Notes: a model not told the origin generated them from the letters alone. Shown: positions 1 through 7,567, counted from the first letter of the stretch. The stretch is 17,972 nucleotides of DNA from an uncultured Ruminococcus sp. (GCA_902767125.1 CACXGJ010000231.1:1-17972), one strand, 5' to 3'. Translations and numbers: made by a program.

Positions 1-81
1 AGTCAACAAAATTCCAATTAACATTATACAATATTTTTATTGAATTTTAAAGAGCTTTTTTATAAATTATAAAAATCTCTT

Positions 82-108
82 TTGTTTATGTAGAAAATGT
101 GATATAAT
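82..108 (+). promoter_or_regulatory. Candidate housekeeping promoter of the glycosyltransferase gene
   Basis: A perfect TATAAT lies at 103-108, preceded directly by TGA, which makes an extended -10. A weak -35 (TTGTTT, 82-87) sits 15 bases upstream, which is short. The extended -10 could compensate for the poor -35. Transcription would start near 115, about 30 bases before the ATG at 147. Confidence 0.6.
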
Positions 109-146
109 AGAAACAATGATTTTTAATATAAACGGTGGTTTTTTAT

Positions 147-1304
147 ATGCGTATATTGATTTTTACAGAGGTGTTTTCACCTGATGTTTGTGGTGTGTCA
201 AGTTATGTTGATGTGTTGAAAAAGGGGTTGGAAAATCTGTCTCACACAGTATTGATAGTAACATCATCTACAAGTGTGGAAAAACCATATTATAATAAAG
301 GTATTGTAATATGTCCTGCAAAAAAAGTAAATAATAAATATGGTCATGAATGTAAAAAAATCGACGATCCAGATGTTTTGAATTTTTTGTGTGATTTCAA
401 GCCTGATGTAGTTCATATACATACCGATACAAAAATAGGTTATATGGGGCTTGAAGTAGGGGATATTGCCAAGGCAAAAATAGTATATACTATACATGAT
501 TATTTTCTGGATAGATTTGCAAATGAAAACAAGTTTGTGTGGATGATAAAGACTATGTTCGAGAAAAGACATTTTATAGATATGCTTGATACTGCAGATG
601 AAGTTACATCGTCTTGCATAAGAGCAGATATTTTTATAAAGCGAGTTAAAAGAAAAAACAAAGTGCAAATTGTACCATGCGGAGTTGATAAAAAAATCTT
701 TGATTATAAAAGGTTTAACAATCAAGACGTAAAAAATATAAGAAAAAAATATAATCTTTCAAGCACATCGACTGTGGCAGTATTCGCCGGTAGTTTATCT
801 ATAGAAAAGAATCTTGAATTTGTTTTATCATCGTTTTCAAATTACATAGAAAAGAATGATGATATACAATTTTTAATAGTTGGTGATGGTACTGAAACAG
901 AATATTTAAAAAATCTGTGTAAAAAACTGAACATTGAAGATATGGTATCTTTTGCAGGAACTGTTCCTAATGCAAATATGCCGGAAATATATTCTGCATG
1001 TGATATGTATGTATGCTCATATGATGATGGCTTAATGTCTATGTCATTTGGAGAAGCAATGTCATGTGGTCTTCCGGTGCTTATAAAAGAAGACAGGGAA
1101 AAAATAGTTTATGAGATGATTCAGGATGGAGTAAATGGTTTTGTTTATAAAAGCGAGGAAGAATTTGCTAATTATCTTAAGATGTTTTCAAATCTTAATC
1201 CTTCAAAAATTAGCCGTATAAAAAGCGTTGTAAGAAATACAATACCACAGGATTCGTGTACGGAAATGGCTAAAAAGTACATAGATATTTACCAAAATAT
1301 TTAA
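147..1304 (+). CDS. Glycosyltransferase family 4 (GT-B fold), possibly a glycolipid glucosyltransferase
   Basis: A 385-residue cytoplasmic or membrane-associated GT4 enzyme expected to transfer a sugar from a nucleotide sugar. The N-terminal half opens with MRILIFTEVFSP followed by a glycine-containing loop (about residues 1-25), and DVVHIHT lies near 87. The C-terminal half has PCGVD near 177, GSLSIEKN near 215-222 (the lysine should contact the donor phosphates), VGDG near 245 and FGEAMSCGLPV near 301-311. The N-terminus resembles diacylglycerol glucosyltransferases, but the acceptor is not proven. The frame can extend to a GTG at 135. I chose ATG 147 because the family begins at MRIL and because a weak GGTGG at 134-138 lies 8 bases upstream. 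The position where the first glutamate of EX7E is expected (about residue 295) is glycine; the second (about E303) is present. It is a single gene with its own promoter and terminator, beside IS debris. Confidence 0.88.
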   Translation: MRILIFTEVFSPDVCGVSSYVDVLKKGLENLSHTVLIVTSSTSVEKPYYNKGIVICPAKKVNNKYGHECKKIDDPDVLNFLCDFKPDVVHIHTDTKIGYMGLEVGDIAKAKIVYTIHDYFLDRFANENKFVWMIKTMFEKRHFIDMLDTADEVTSSCIRADIFIKRVKRKNKVQIVPCGVDKKIFDYKRFNNQDVKNIRKKYNLSSTSTVAVFAGSLSIEKNLEFVLSSFSNYIEKNDDIQFLIVGDGTETEYLKNLCKKLNIEDMVSFAGTVPNANMPEIYSACDMYVCSYDDGLMSMSFGEAMSCGLPVLIKEDREKIVYEMIQDGVNGFVYKSEEEFANYLKMFSNLNPSKISRIKSVVRNTIPQDSCTEMAKKYIDIYQNI

Positions 1305-1370
1305 ATAAAAATTTAATTGCTACCCCTGAAAAAAATATTTGCATACTTAAAAAGAAAAGCCAAGCGCACC

Positions 1371-1415
1371 TGAACTATACAAAATTTTTATTTTGTATAG
1401 TTCATTTTCTTTTTT
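1371..1415 (+). terminator. Intrinsic terminator after the glycosyltransferase gene
   Basis: A 15-bp perfect inverted repeat (1371-1385 with 1390-1404) with a TTTT loop is followed by a T-rich run (TTTTCTTTTTT) at 1405-1415. The tail is on the plus strand only, so it serves the gene ending at 1304. The stem is AT-rich. Confidence 0.75.
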
Positions 1416-1720
1416 GGGGAGGGACAAGTAGAACATCGGGTATTCAAATAAGCTGTGCCTCTGAAAATACGCATTTGTTTTCCACCTTTTTGCCGGTAAT
1501 CGTCATGGGGCACCCCAATAATGAAAACTCCTTGAAATAATTCGCTTGGAAGATAATCATAATCTTGATAGACTTTATCCATAAGGAGAATCGTAAAGAT
1601 CCTTGGAAATACGATAAAGAACTTTTCTCCGATATATCCTTTATCACCAATGACCGAAGGAGGAGCATACTGCTTTTCCATTAAATCACGCAATCCGTCT
1701 CTGTCATCTACGACACGCAT
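1388..1720 (-). pseudogene. Decayed transposase fragment (DDE type, IS982/IS4-like)
   Basis: The first 35 residues of this 110-residue frame contain VDDRDGLRDLME and, a little later, VIGDKGYIGEK. These are typical of the catalytic core around the second aspartate of DDE transposases; the IS982 family is my best match from memory. The resemblance then stops: the rest of the frame shows no recognisable transposase sequence, and another minus-strand frame (1444-1668) stays open alongside, which suggests frameshifts. There is no N-terminal part and no third catalytic glutamate region in frame. The end of the frame runs into the terminator hairpin at 1371-1404. It is a remnant without coding function. 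The family assignment is moderately sure; that it is broken is surer. Confidence 0.6.
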
Positions 1721-1723
1721 TAA

Positions 1724-1948
1724 TTAAAATGCACAGTACAATACGTTAAACAATACGATCGTGTACAGCATATTATACAACATTGTTTGCAATCGTAATA
1801 GCTGCATATTTGCATTAATCAGTGAACAGACGGAGAAAAGCCCAGCTCCTCTCCCATCCACGTACCAGAAGTCGCTCACTGCGTAAATAAAGTCTCTTTT
1901 GGCAGAATTTCTATTACATTTTTTAACTAGTGTTTGAGTACTTACCAA
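1724..1948 (-). pseudogene. Unrecognised 74-codon frame, probably upstream part of the same decayed element
   Basis: This frame starts at a TTG and stops with TAA at 1726-1724. It lies in the same reading frame as the transposase fragment downstream, separated only by that TAA and one TTA codon. The two may therefore be one former gene cut by a nonsense mutation. The peptide itself (with AVSDFWYVDGRGAG near the middle) is not a family I recognise. No Shine-Dalgarno site precedes it. It may equally be chance open frame in decayed DNA. Confidence 0.3.
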
Positions 1949-2125
1949 TATGCTTTTGATGATATTTATTTAAAAATGTTTTTTTGTGATAGTTTTTTAG
2001 TTTCTTAATTATTGAATTATTGTTTTTTTGGTTGTAAAATATTTATTTATAAATTTAAAATTACTCTACTTTTTATAGTATTTTTAGTAATTCATTAACA
2101 GTTAATTCTATAAAAGAATATTTTT
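1949..2125. other. AT-rich stretch without a recognisable gene
   Basis: Very AT-rich sequence with many short homopolymer runs of T and A. I find no start with a ribosome binding site, no RNA gene and no IS terminal repeats. It joins the IS remnant to the nrdD terminator region. Confidence 0.6.
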
Positions 2126-2171
2126 ATATAACTAAAGCAATCCTCTAATAAAAAGGTTGCTTTAGTTATAT
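2126..2171 (-). terminator. Hairpin behind nrdD, probable terminator
   Basis: A perfect 15-bp inverted repeat (2126-2140 with 2157-2171) with a 16-base loop lies just 7 bases beyond the nrdD stop. Read on the minus strand, the stem is followed by AAAAATATTCTTTT, so the T-rich tail is displaced by several bases and imperfect. Position and stem length favour a terminator or a 3'-end-protecting hairpin; the lack of an immediate U-tract lowers confidence. Confidence 0.5.
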
Positions 2172-2178
2172 ATTCACT

Positions 2179-4371
2179 TTATGCCAAAACAGAATTAGAT
2201 AAATGTAACACTCTTTCTTTTATTTCTTGTGTTCTACCTTGGTTCCAAAATTGTGTACCTATATATCCGCAAGTTCTTCTTGCAACATTAAGCTTATTTT
2301 GATCTCTATTTCCACAATTCGGACACTCCCACACAAGTTTTCCGTCATTATCAGCTACTATCTGTATTTCACCATCATAACCACAAACCTGACAATAATC
2401 ACTCTTGGTATTAAGTTCGGCATACATTATATTATCATAGATAAATTGCATTACTTTTAAGACAGCTTCTATATTACTTTGCATATTTGGAACTTCTACA
2501 TAACTTATTGCTCCGCCCGGTGAAAGAGTTTGGAATTCTGCTTCAAGTTTCAACTTATCAAAGGCATTTATATTTTCGGTAACATGAACATGATAGCTGT
2601 TTGTTATATAATTTTTATCTGTTACACCTTTTACAATTCCAAAGCGTTTTTGTAAACTTTTTGCAAATTTATATGTTGTACTCTCAAGAGGGGTGCCATA
2701 TATACTGTAATCAATATTTTCTTCTTTTTTCCATTTAGCACAATATTCGTTAAGCTTTTTCATTATTTCAATGCCAAGATTTTTGCCTTCTTCTTCGGTC
2801 AATTTTTTACCTATCAAGCTATAAACACATTCCCACAATCCTGCATAACCGAGCGAAATTGTCGAATATCCTCCATATAAAAGTTTATCTATCGGTTCTC
2901 CTTTTTTTAGTCTGGATATTGCACCATACTGCCAAAGGATAGGAGCTGCATCGGAAAGTGTACCTTTCAATCTTTCATGTCTGCATCGCAACGCTTTATG
3001 GCACAGTTCCATACGCTCATCAAATACATCCCAAAACTTTGCCATATTTTTTTCTGCTGTCAATCCGATATCAACTAAATTTATTGTCACAACACCTTGA
3101 TTGAATCTTCCATAGTACTTCGGCTTACCATTTTCATCTATATATGGTGTAAGGAAGCTTCGACATCCCATACAGGTATAACAATGACCTTCATTATTTT
3201 TGTCAATTTTATTTTGAAGCATTATTTTTTCTGATATATAATCCGGAACCATTCTTTTGGAAGTACATTTTGCAGCAAGTTCTGTAAGATACCAATACTT
3301 GCTGTCGGGGGTTATATTATCTTCCTCAAGAACATAAACGAGCTTTGGAAAAGCAGGAGTTACCCAAACTCCCTTTTCATTTTTCACTCCGGTGTATCTT
3401 TGGCGTAAAGTTTCTTCTATAATCATAGCTAAATCTTTCTTTTGCTGTTCATCTTTTGCCTCATTAAGATACATAAATACTGTAACAAACGGTGCCTGAC
3501 CATTTGTGGTCAACAATGTTACAACCTGATATTGAATTGTTTGAACACCTTTGGTTATTTCCTTTCTTAATCTTTCCTCAACTATTTCATCAACCTTTTC
3601 ATCATCAATGATGACCTGCATATTTTGAAGTTCGTTAAGAAACTCACGTTTTATTTTTTCTCTGGATATTTGGACGAATGGAGCTAAATGAGTCAAGCTG
3701 ATGCTCTGACCTCCGTACTGATTACTTGCAACTTGAGCTATTATTTGAGTTGCTATATTACAAGCGGTTGAAAAGCTATGCGGTTTTTCAATAAGTGTTT
3801 CACTTATAACAGTTCCGTTTTGAAGCATATCTTCCAAATTAACCAAATCACAATTATGCATATGCTGTGCAAAATAATCTGTATCATGAAAATGAATTAT
3901 ACCCTTTTCATGTGCCTCTGTTATATCCTGCGGAAGAAGAACTCTCTTGGTCAAGTCCCTACTTACTTCGCCCGCCATATAATCACGCTGAACGCTGTTA
4001 ACCGTAGGATTTTTGTTAGAATTTTCCTGCTTGACTTCTTCGTTATTACATTCGATAAGAGTCAATATCTTATTATCAGTGGTATTTGAACGTCTTACCA
4101 ATGAACGATTATAACGATACTTAACATAATTCCTTGCAAGCTGAAAAGCACCTTTGGACATTATCTGATCTTCAACCATATCTTGTATTTCTTCAACAGA
4201 AACTGCCCTTTTCAATTTCCCGCATTTATATTCAACATATTCGGCAATATCATTTATTTGCTCGTTTGTCAAATATCTTTTTTCAGAAGCATTGTTAGCT
4301 TTAGTAACTGCATTTATTATTTTTCCGATATCAAACGTTTCTTCTGATGAGTTTCTTTTTATGATTTTCAT
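2179..4371 (-). CDS. nrdD: Anaerobic (class III) ribonucleoside-triphosphate reductase
   Basis: A 730-residue cytoplasmic glycyl-radical enzyme that reduces ribonucleoside triphosphates to dNTPs without oxygen. Residues 1-90 form an ATP-cone, the allosteric ATP/dATP sensor. The catalytic barrel shows FHDTDYFAQHMHNCDLVNLEDML (in two parts around residues 161-183, Cys174 being the likely thiyl radical site) and CYTCMGC (397-403). A C-terminal zinc site has CQVC (660-663) and CPNC (683-686). The glycyl-radical loop RRTCGYIG ends at 705; by analogy with pyruvate formate-lyase the radical glycine is G702. Start ATG 4371 follows GGGAG with good spacing. The activase nrdG, often adjacent, is absent here: downstream is a hairpin and IS debris, upstream a membrane protein gene. 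Two NrdR-like boxes upstream predict repression when dNTPs are ample. Confidence 0.97.
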   Translation of the reverse strand: MKIIKRNSSEETFDIGKIINAVTKANNASEKRYLTNEQINDIAEYVEYKCGKLKRAVSVEEIQDMVEDQIMSKGAFQLARNYVKYRYNRSLVRRSNTTDNKILTLIECNNEEVKQENSNKNPTVNSVQRDYMAGEVSRDLTKRVLLPQDITEAHEKGIIHFHDTDYFAQHMHNCDLVNLEDMLQNGTVISETLIEKPHSFSTACNIATQIIAQVASNQYGGQSISLTHLAPFVQISREKIKREFLNELQNMQVIIDDEKVDEIVEERLRKEITKGVQTIQYQVVTLLTTNGQAPFVTVFMYLNEAKDEQQKKDLAMIIEETLRQRYTGVKNEKGVWVTPAFPKLVYVLEEDNITPDSKYWYLTELAAKCTSKRMVPDYISEKIMLQNKIDKNNEGHCYTCMGCRSFLTPYIDENGKPKYYGRFNQGVVTINLVDIGLTAEKNMAKFWDVFDERMELCHKALRCRHERLKGTLSDAAPILWQYGAISRLKKGEPIDKLLYGGYSTISLGYAGLWECVYSLIGKKLTEEEGKNLGIEIMKKLNEYCAKWKKEENIDYSIYGTPLESTTYKFAKSLQKRFGIVKGVTDKNYITNSYHVHVTENINAFDKLKLEAEFQTLSPGGAISYVEVPNMQSNIEAVLKVMQFIYDNIMYAELNTKSDYCQVCGYDGEIQIVADNDGKLVWECPNCGNRDQNKLNVARRTCGYIGTQFWNQGRTQEIKERVLHLSNSVLA

Positions 4372-4434
4372 TTTTTCATTCTCCCATGATCTTAAATTAT
4401 GTTCAATATTCTATAATAAAACAGCTTTTATTTC

Positions 4435-4450
4435 TGTTGCATATGCAACA
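4435..4450. promoter_or_regulatory. Perfect 16-bp palindrome in the nrdD upstream region
   Basis: TGTTGCATATGCAACA reads the same on both strands. It lies between the NrdR-like boxes and nrdD, about 65 bases before the start codon. Its centre (4442.5) is 31 bp from the centre of the nearest NrdR-like box (4473.5). It does not match the NrdR consensus. A dimeric regulator site is likely; which regulator is unknown. Confidence 0.45.
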
Positions 4451-4464
4451 CTCCAAAGTACAGA

Positions 4465-4482
4465 ACCACAATATCTTGTGGT
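4465..4482 (-). promoter_or_regulatory. NrdR box 1 (putative)
   Basis: ACCACAATATCTTGTGGT has 7-bp perfect inverted arms around TATC and fits the NrdR operator pattern (ACACnATATnnnGTGT-like palindromes before ribonucleotide reductase genes). It lies about 95 bases before the nrdD start. Together with the second box it is expected to bind the ATP-cone repressor NrdR. No nrdR gene is in this window. Confidence 0.75.
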
Positions 4483-4496
4483 CTTGCACTAATTGA

Positions 4497-4514
4497 AACA
4501 CAAGATATTGTATT
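4497..4514 (-). promoter_or_regulatory. NrdR box 2 (putative)
   Basis: This site is the reverse complement of box 1 at 15 of 18 positions; the core 12 bases are identical. Centre-to-centre distance to box 1 is 32 bp, about three helical turns, which is the spacing known for tandem NrdR boxes. It abuts the stop codon of the upstream gene at 4515. Confidence 0.7.
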
Positions 4515-5786
4515 TTAAGTATCTTGACTGTTTTTATTGGGATCGAAAAAAACTGTGACTTTATTTACCCTTTGATCTTCAACATCATCTATAGTTATTG
4601 TTAATTCATTATAAATAAACTGATCATTTTTATTTGGTATATCCCCTATTTGTTCTATTACCCAACCTCCGACAGTTTTACTATCTGTTACTATGTACTT
4701 GCTGTCTTTAACTATCAGATCAAGCATATCTGCTATATTCATATCTCCTATGATCTCAAATTTATTATCATCTATTTTTTTATACTTATTTTCTATTTCT
4801 TCATCTTCATCCCATATATCTCCAACAAGCTGTTCAAGAAGATCTTCCATAGTAACTATTCCTAAAGTTCCGCCATAATCGTCTGTAACAACAGCAATAT
4901 GTAAGCGTCTATGCTTAAAGTCTGCCAACAGTGAAGATAATTTTTTTGAACGATAGATAAAATGTGCAGGCTGTATCAATTGATTTAAATCCGGAAAGTC
5001 TTCTTTCAGAAGCTGCTCTAAATAATCTCTTGTATGCAATATTCCGATTATATTATCTATATTATCTCTATATATAGGTATTCGTGAGTATCTTTCATTC
5101 ATTATTATTTCTTTTATATTTTGTTGATCATCATTTATGTTTAAGGCTATCATATCTACTCTTGGTGTCAGTATATCATAAACTGTTTTTTCATCAAATT
5201 CGAGTGCTGACTGAACAAGATTACTTTCTTGTTCTTCAAGTACTCCTTCTTCTTCTATACTTTCTACTATATATTTTAATTCGTCTTCTGTAACCGTAGG
5301 TTCTTTATCACTATCATTGCTTGCAATATGTTTAACAAAAGAATTAAGCTTCAATAATACCAATGTTATCGGTGTCAGTATTATCATCAGAAAATACAAT
5401 ATATTGGCTGAATTCATACACATTTTTTCACTGTTTTCGATAGCTATATTTTTAGGTAAAACTTCACCGAATATCAACACTATTATCGTCAAAATAATTG
5501 TACTCATCAATGTTCCGTTTGCCTCACCTAAAAATGACACGAACAACAGTGTTGCAAGGGCTGATGCAGCAATATTTACAATATTATTACCAACTAAAAG
5601 CGTAGCAAGGGCTTTATCATAATTTTCAGCAATTTTATAAGCTTTTTTAGCTTTTTTATTTCCATTGTCTGCATAATTTTTTAGCCGTATTTTACTTGCA
5701 GACGAATATGCTGTTTCAGCAGATGAAAAAAATGCCGAACACATAACAAGTAAAATTATGATCAAGGCAATGAGCCACGTATTCAA
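4515..5786 (-). CDS. CNNM/CorC-HlyC family membrane protein (DUF21, CBS pair, CorC_HlyC domain)
   Basis: A 423-residue integral membrane protein of the family once called hemolysin C, with members linked to magnesium or cobalt transport. The N-terminal DUF21 domain (about 1-155) has hydrophobic segments near 5-23, 60-85, 94-115 and 126-147, and the family motifs SSAETAYSSAS and GEVLPKNIA. A CBS pair follows (about 200-325; TPRVDMIAL, SRIPIYRD, VVTDDYGGTLGIVTMEDLLE), then a CorC_HlyC domain (about 340-420). The frame can be opened at a GTG at 5795, but the Shine-Dalgarno AGGAG (5799-5795) overlaps that codon. TTG at 5786 lies 8 bases past it and is the better start. The gene lies 99 bases behind the GH13 gene in the same direction, with two hairpins between and no convincing promoter. 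The transported ion cannot be read from sequence. Confidence 0.92.
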   Translation of the reverse strand: MNTWLIALIIILLVMCSAFFSSAETAYSSASKIRLKNYADNGNKKAKKAYKIAENYDKALATLLVGNNIVNIAASALATLLFVSFLGEANGTLMSTIILTIIVLIFGEVLPKNIAIENSEKMCMNSANILYFLMIILTPITLVLLKLNSFVKHIASNDSDKEPTVTEDELKYIVESIEEEGVLEEQESNLVQSALEFDEKTVYDILTPRVDMIALNINDDQQNIKEIIMNERYSRIPIYRDNIDNIIGILHTRDYLEQLLKEDFPDLNQLIQPAHFIYRSKKLSSLLADFKHRRLHIAVVTDDYGGTLGIVTMEDLLEQLVGDIWDEDEEIENKYKKIDDNKFEIIGDMNIADMLDLIVKDSKYIVTDSKTVGGWVIEQIGDIPNKNDQFIYNELTITIDDVEDQRVNKVTVFFDPNKNSQDT

Positions 5787-5813
5787 ATAAACCACTCCTA
5801 AATTTTATAAATA

Positions 5814-5835
5814 TGCGATAGCTTCATATATCGCA
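5814..5835 (-). other. Small hairpin in the leader of the CNNM gene
   Basis: TGCGATA (5814-5820) and TATCGCA (5829-5835) form a 7-bp stem with an 8-base loop. On the minus strand it ends about 14 bases before the Shine-Dalgarno AGGAG and has no U-tract. It could affect translation or processing; the function is unknown. Confidence 0.4.
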
Positions 5836-5876
5836 ACAAAGTATTCTGATCAGCTTCAATAACCAGAATACTTTGT
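5836..5876 (-). terminator. 13-bp hairpin between GH13 and CNNM genes, possible weak terminator or processing site
   Basis: A perfect 13-bp inverted repeat (5836-5848 with 5864-5876) begins 9 bases after the GH13 stop. On the minus strand no T-run follows; the next bases are TTGCGATAT. It is therefore either a weak terminator or an mRNA-stabilising 3' hairpin, and read-through into the CNNM gene is plausible. Confidence 0.45.
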
Positions 5877-5885
5877 CAAAAATCA

Positions 5886-7436
5886 TTATTTTATTTTTAT
5901 AAGTACAAGAGACTGCGGATACATAACAATATTTTTATTTTCAACACAGGCTGTACCAATACTGAATACGCAATCACCACTGAAATCAAACGGTGCTGTT
6001 TGTTCCTTTTCCGTAGGATTGACTGCTATCAGAAATTTTCCTCTCCTGAATATAAAAGGATACTTATTCTTTTCGGCATATACAACTTCAAAGTTTCCGT
6101 CCGACTGCAGTTCCTCATTTTCATGTCTTATAGCAATAACCTTTTTCAATGTATTTAGGATAGAATCGGGATCTTTCAGTTGATCTTCAACTGTAACGGA
6201 ATTTTTTGAAGTATCAACGGGCAAGTACAACATATTTGAAGGTGCTGATGAAAATCCGTGATTGATACTGTTATCCCACTGCATAGGGGTTCTTGTACCT
6301 GTTCTGCTGTATCCGCCTTCCTTGCTGTTAAGCCCTTCCATATAGCTCATGCCTATTTCATCGCCATAATACATAAACGGCACACCAGGCATCAGAAATA
6401 TAAATGAATACGCTATTTTCGCCTCAAGAGAATTAAACATCCTTGTCATTCTTGGAGTATCATGATTACAGGTAATAAAACTTATATATCCTTTTCCCTT
6501 TGTTTCACTCAAATCATCAAGATATTCATCAAGAAATTCTGTTATATCTCCCTTGCCATTCTTTGAAAATACTGCCGTACACTCCCCCGTTTCTTTGTCC
6601 TTATTACGGAAAAGTATCCTGTAACCATTGGTATCATGGTCAAGATAAAAATCACTGTGAAAACCTGCCCTGATAGAAACCTTTGGATTACACCATTCTG
6701 AAATAATCGCTGCATCAGGATATTCTTCATCTAACATTTTTCTTATATTCTTCCATACCTTGCACGTTTCAGGCTTTTCGCCGTCTTCATTCTTAACCAA
6801 AGAGTCTGCCATATCAACACGAAAACCGTCACAACCCATATTCAACCAAAAACGCATAATATCCTTCAGAGTCTTAACAGTAGCCTGACAATCGGGATGT
6901 GATGGCGGAAGCTGCCAAGATGGATGTGTTATATTATTGAATCCGTAATTCAGAGCAGGTTGTGAGCTGAAATAATTAACAAGATAATTTCCGTCACGAT
7001 CGGTTATACCACACAAGAGCCTGTATTGAGGAGGAGCCTCCCATACGCTGTCAGTCCATATATACCTATTGCTGTACTCATTCTTTTCTGCTTTTTTGCT
7101 GTTTTTAAACCATTCGTTCTGATCAGAAGTATGCCCCGGTACAAGATCAAGTAAAATTCTTATTCCAATCTCATGAGCTTTTTTAAATAAATTCTTCAGG
7201 TCTTCATTTGTTCCGTATCTTTCGGCTACAAGATAATAATTCCTTACATCATATCCTGCATCCATAAAAGGTGAATCGTATACCGGATTGAGCCATATGG
7301 CATTACAGCCCAGGCTTTTAACATAATCCAATTTTGACTCAATTCCTTTTATATCCCCTATTCCATCGCCATTACTGTCGCAAAATGTTTGGGGATATAT
7401 CTCATAAAAAACAGCATCCTTTAACCAACTTGGCAT
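5886..7436 (-). CDS. GH13 (alpha-amylase family) alpha-glucosidase-like enzyme, intracellular
   Basis: A 516-residue retaining glycoside hydrolase or transglycosidase acting on alpha-glucosides. A catalytic (beta/alpha)8 barrel covers about 1-430, followed by a small beta domain. Visible are a calcium-type loop DSNGDGIGDIKGI (20-32), region I DLVPGH (97-102), region II GFRVDMA with nucleophile D208, region III IISEW with acid/base E247, and region IV NHD with D326. There is no signal peptide, so it should act on imported oligosaccharides or trehalose-type sugars. The layout resembles oligo-1,6-glucosidase and trehalose-synthase-like subfamilies; substrate and subfamily stay open. Region I has Gly101 where Asn is usual. 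ATG 7436 follows GGAGG by 6 bases. It has its own promoter, divergent from ferredoxin, and no transporter or regulator gene nearby. Confidence 0.92.
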   Translation of the reverse strand: MPSWLKDAVFYEIYPQTFCDSNGDGIGDIKGIESKLDYVKSLGCNAIWLNPVYDSPFMDAGYDVRNYYLVAERYGTNEDLKNLFKKAHEIGIRILLDLVPGHTSDQNEWFKNSKKAEKNEYSNRYIWTDSVWEAPPQYRLLCGITDRDGNYLVNYFSSQPALNYGFNNITHPSWQLPPSHPDCQATVKTLKDIMRFWLNMGCDGFRVDMADSLVKNEDGEKPETCKVWKNIRKMLDEEYPDAAIISEWCNPKVSIRAGFHSDFYLDHDTNGYRILFRNKDKETGECTAVFSKNGKGDITEFLDEYLDDLSETKGKGYISFITCNHDTPRMTRMFNSLEAKIAYSFIFLMPGVPFMYYGDEIGMSYMEGLNSKEGGYSRTGTRTPMQWDNSINHGFSSAPSNMLYLPVDTSKNSVTVEDQLKDPDSILNTLKKVIAIRHENEELQSDGNFEVVYAEKNKYPFIFRRGKFLIAVNPTEKEQTAPFDFSGDCVFSIGTACVENKNIVMYPQSLVLIKIK

Positions 7437-7469
7437 AATAAACCTCCGTTTTTGACAATATTTTTATAA

Positions 7470-7498
7470 ATTATACCACAATACACTCATATATTCAA
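7470..7498 (-). promoter_or_regulatory. Promoter of the GH13 gene
   Basis: On the minus strand TTGAAT (7498-7493) and TATAAT (7475-7470) are separated by 17 bases, with TGG in front of the -10 (extended -10). The start point would be near 7463, giving a leader of about 27 bases. I see no cre-like operator for carbon control around it. Confidence 0.75.
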
Positions 7499-7567
7499 GG
7501 CTTTTCTATTTGTCATTATGTTCAAAATATAACATAAAATATCTATTAAATAAAATAAAAAATCATA

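Noticed and set aside
264..725. 153-codon minus-strand open frame inside the glycosyltransferase gene
   Set aside because: Low-complexity hydrophobic translation typical of antisense reading of an AT-rich gene; the plus frame is clearly a GT4.
5787..5795. GTG start at 5795 for the CNNM gene
   Set aside because: The Shine-Dalgarno AGGAG overlaps this codon; TTG 5786 is correctly spaced.
5874..5879. Perfect TTGACA on the minus strand before the CNNM gene
   Set aside because: No -10 hexamer lies 15-19 bases downstream, and the site overlaps the hairpin arm.
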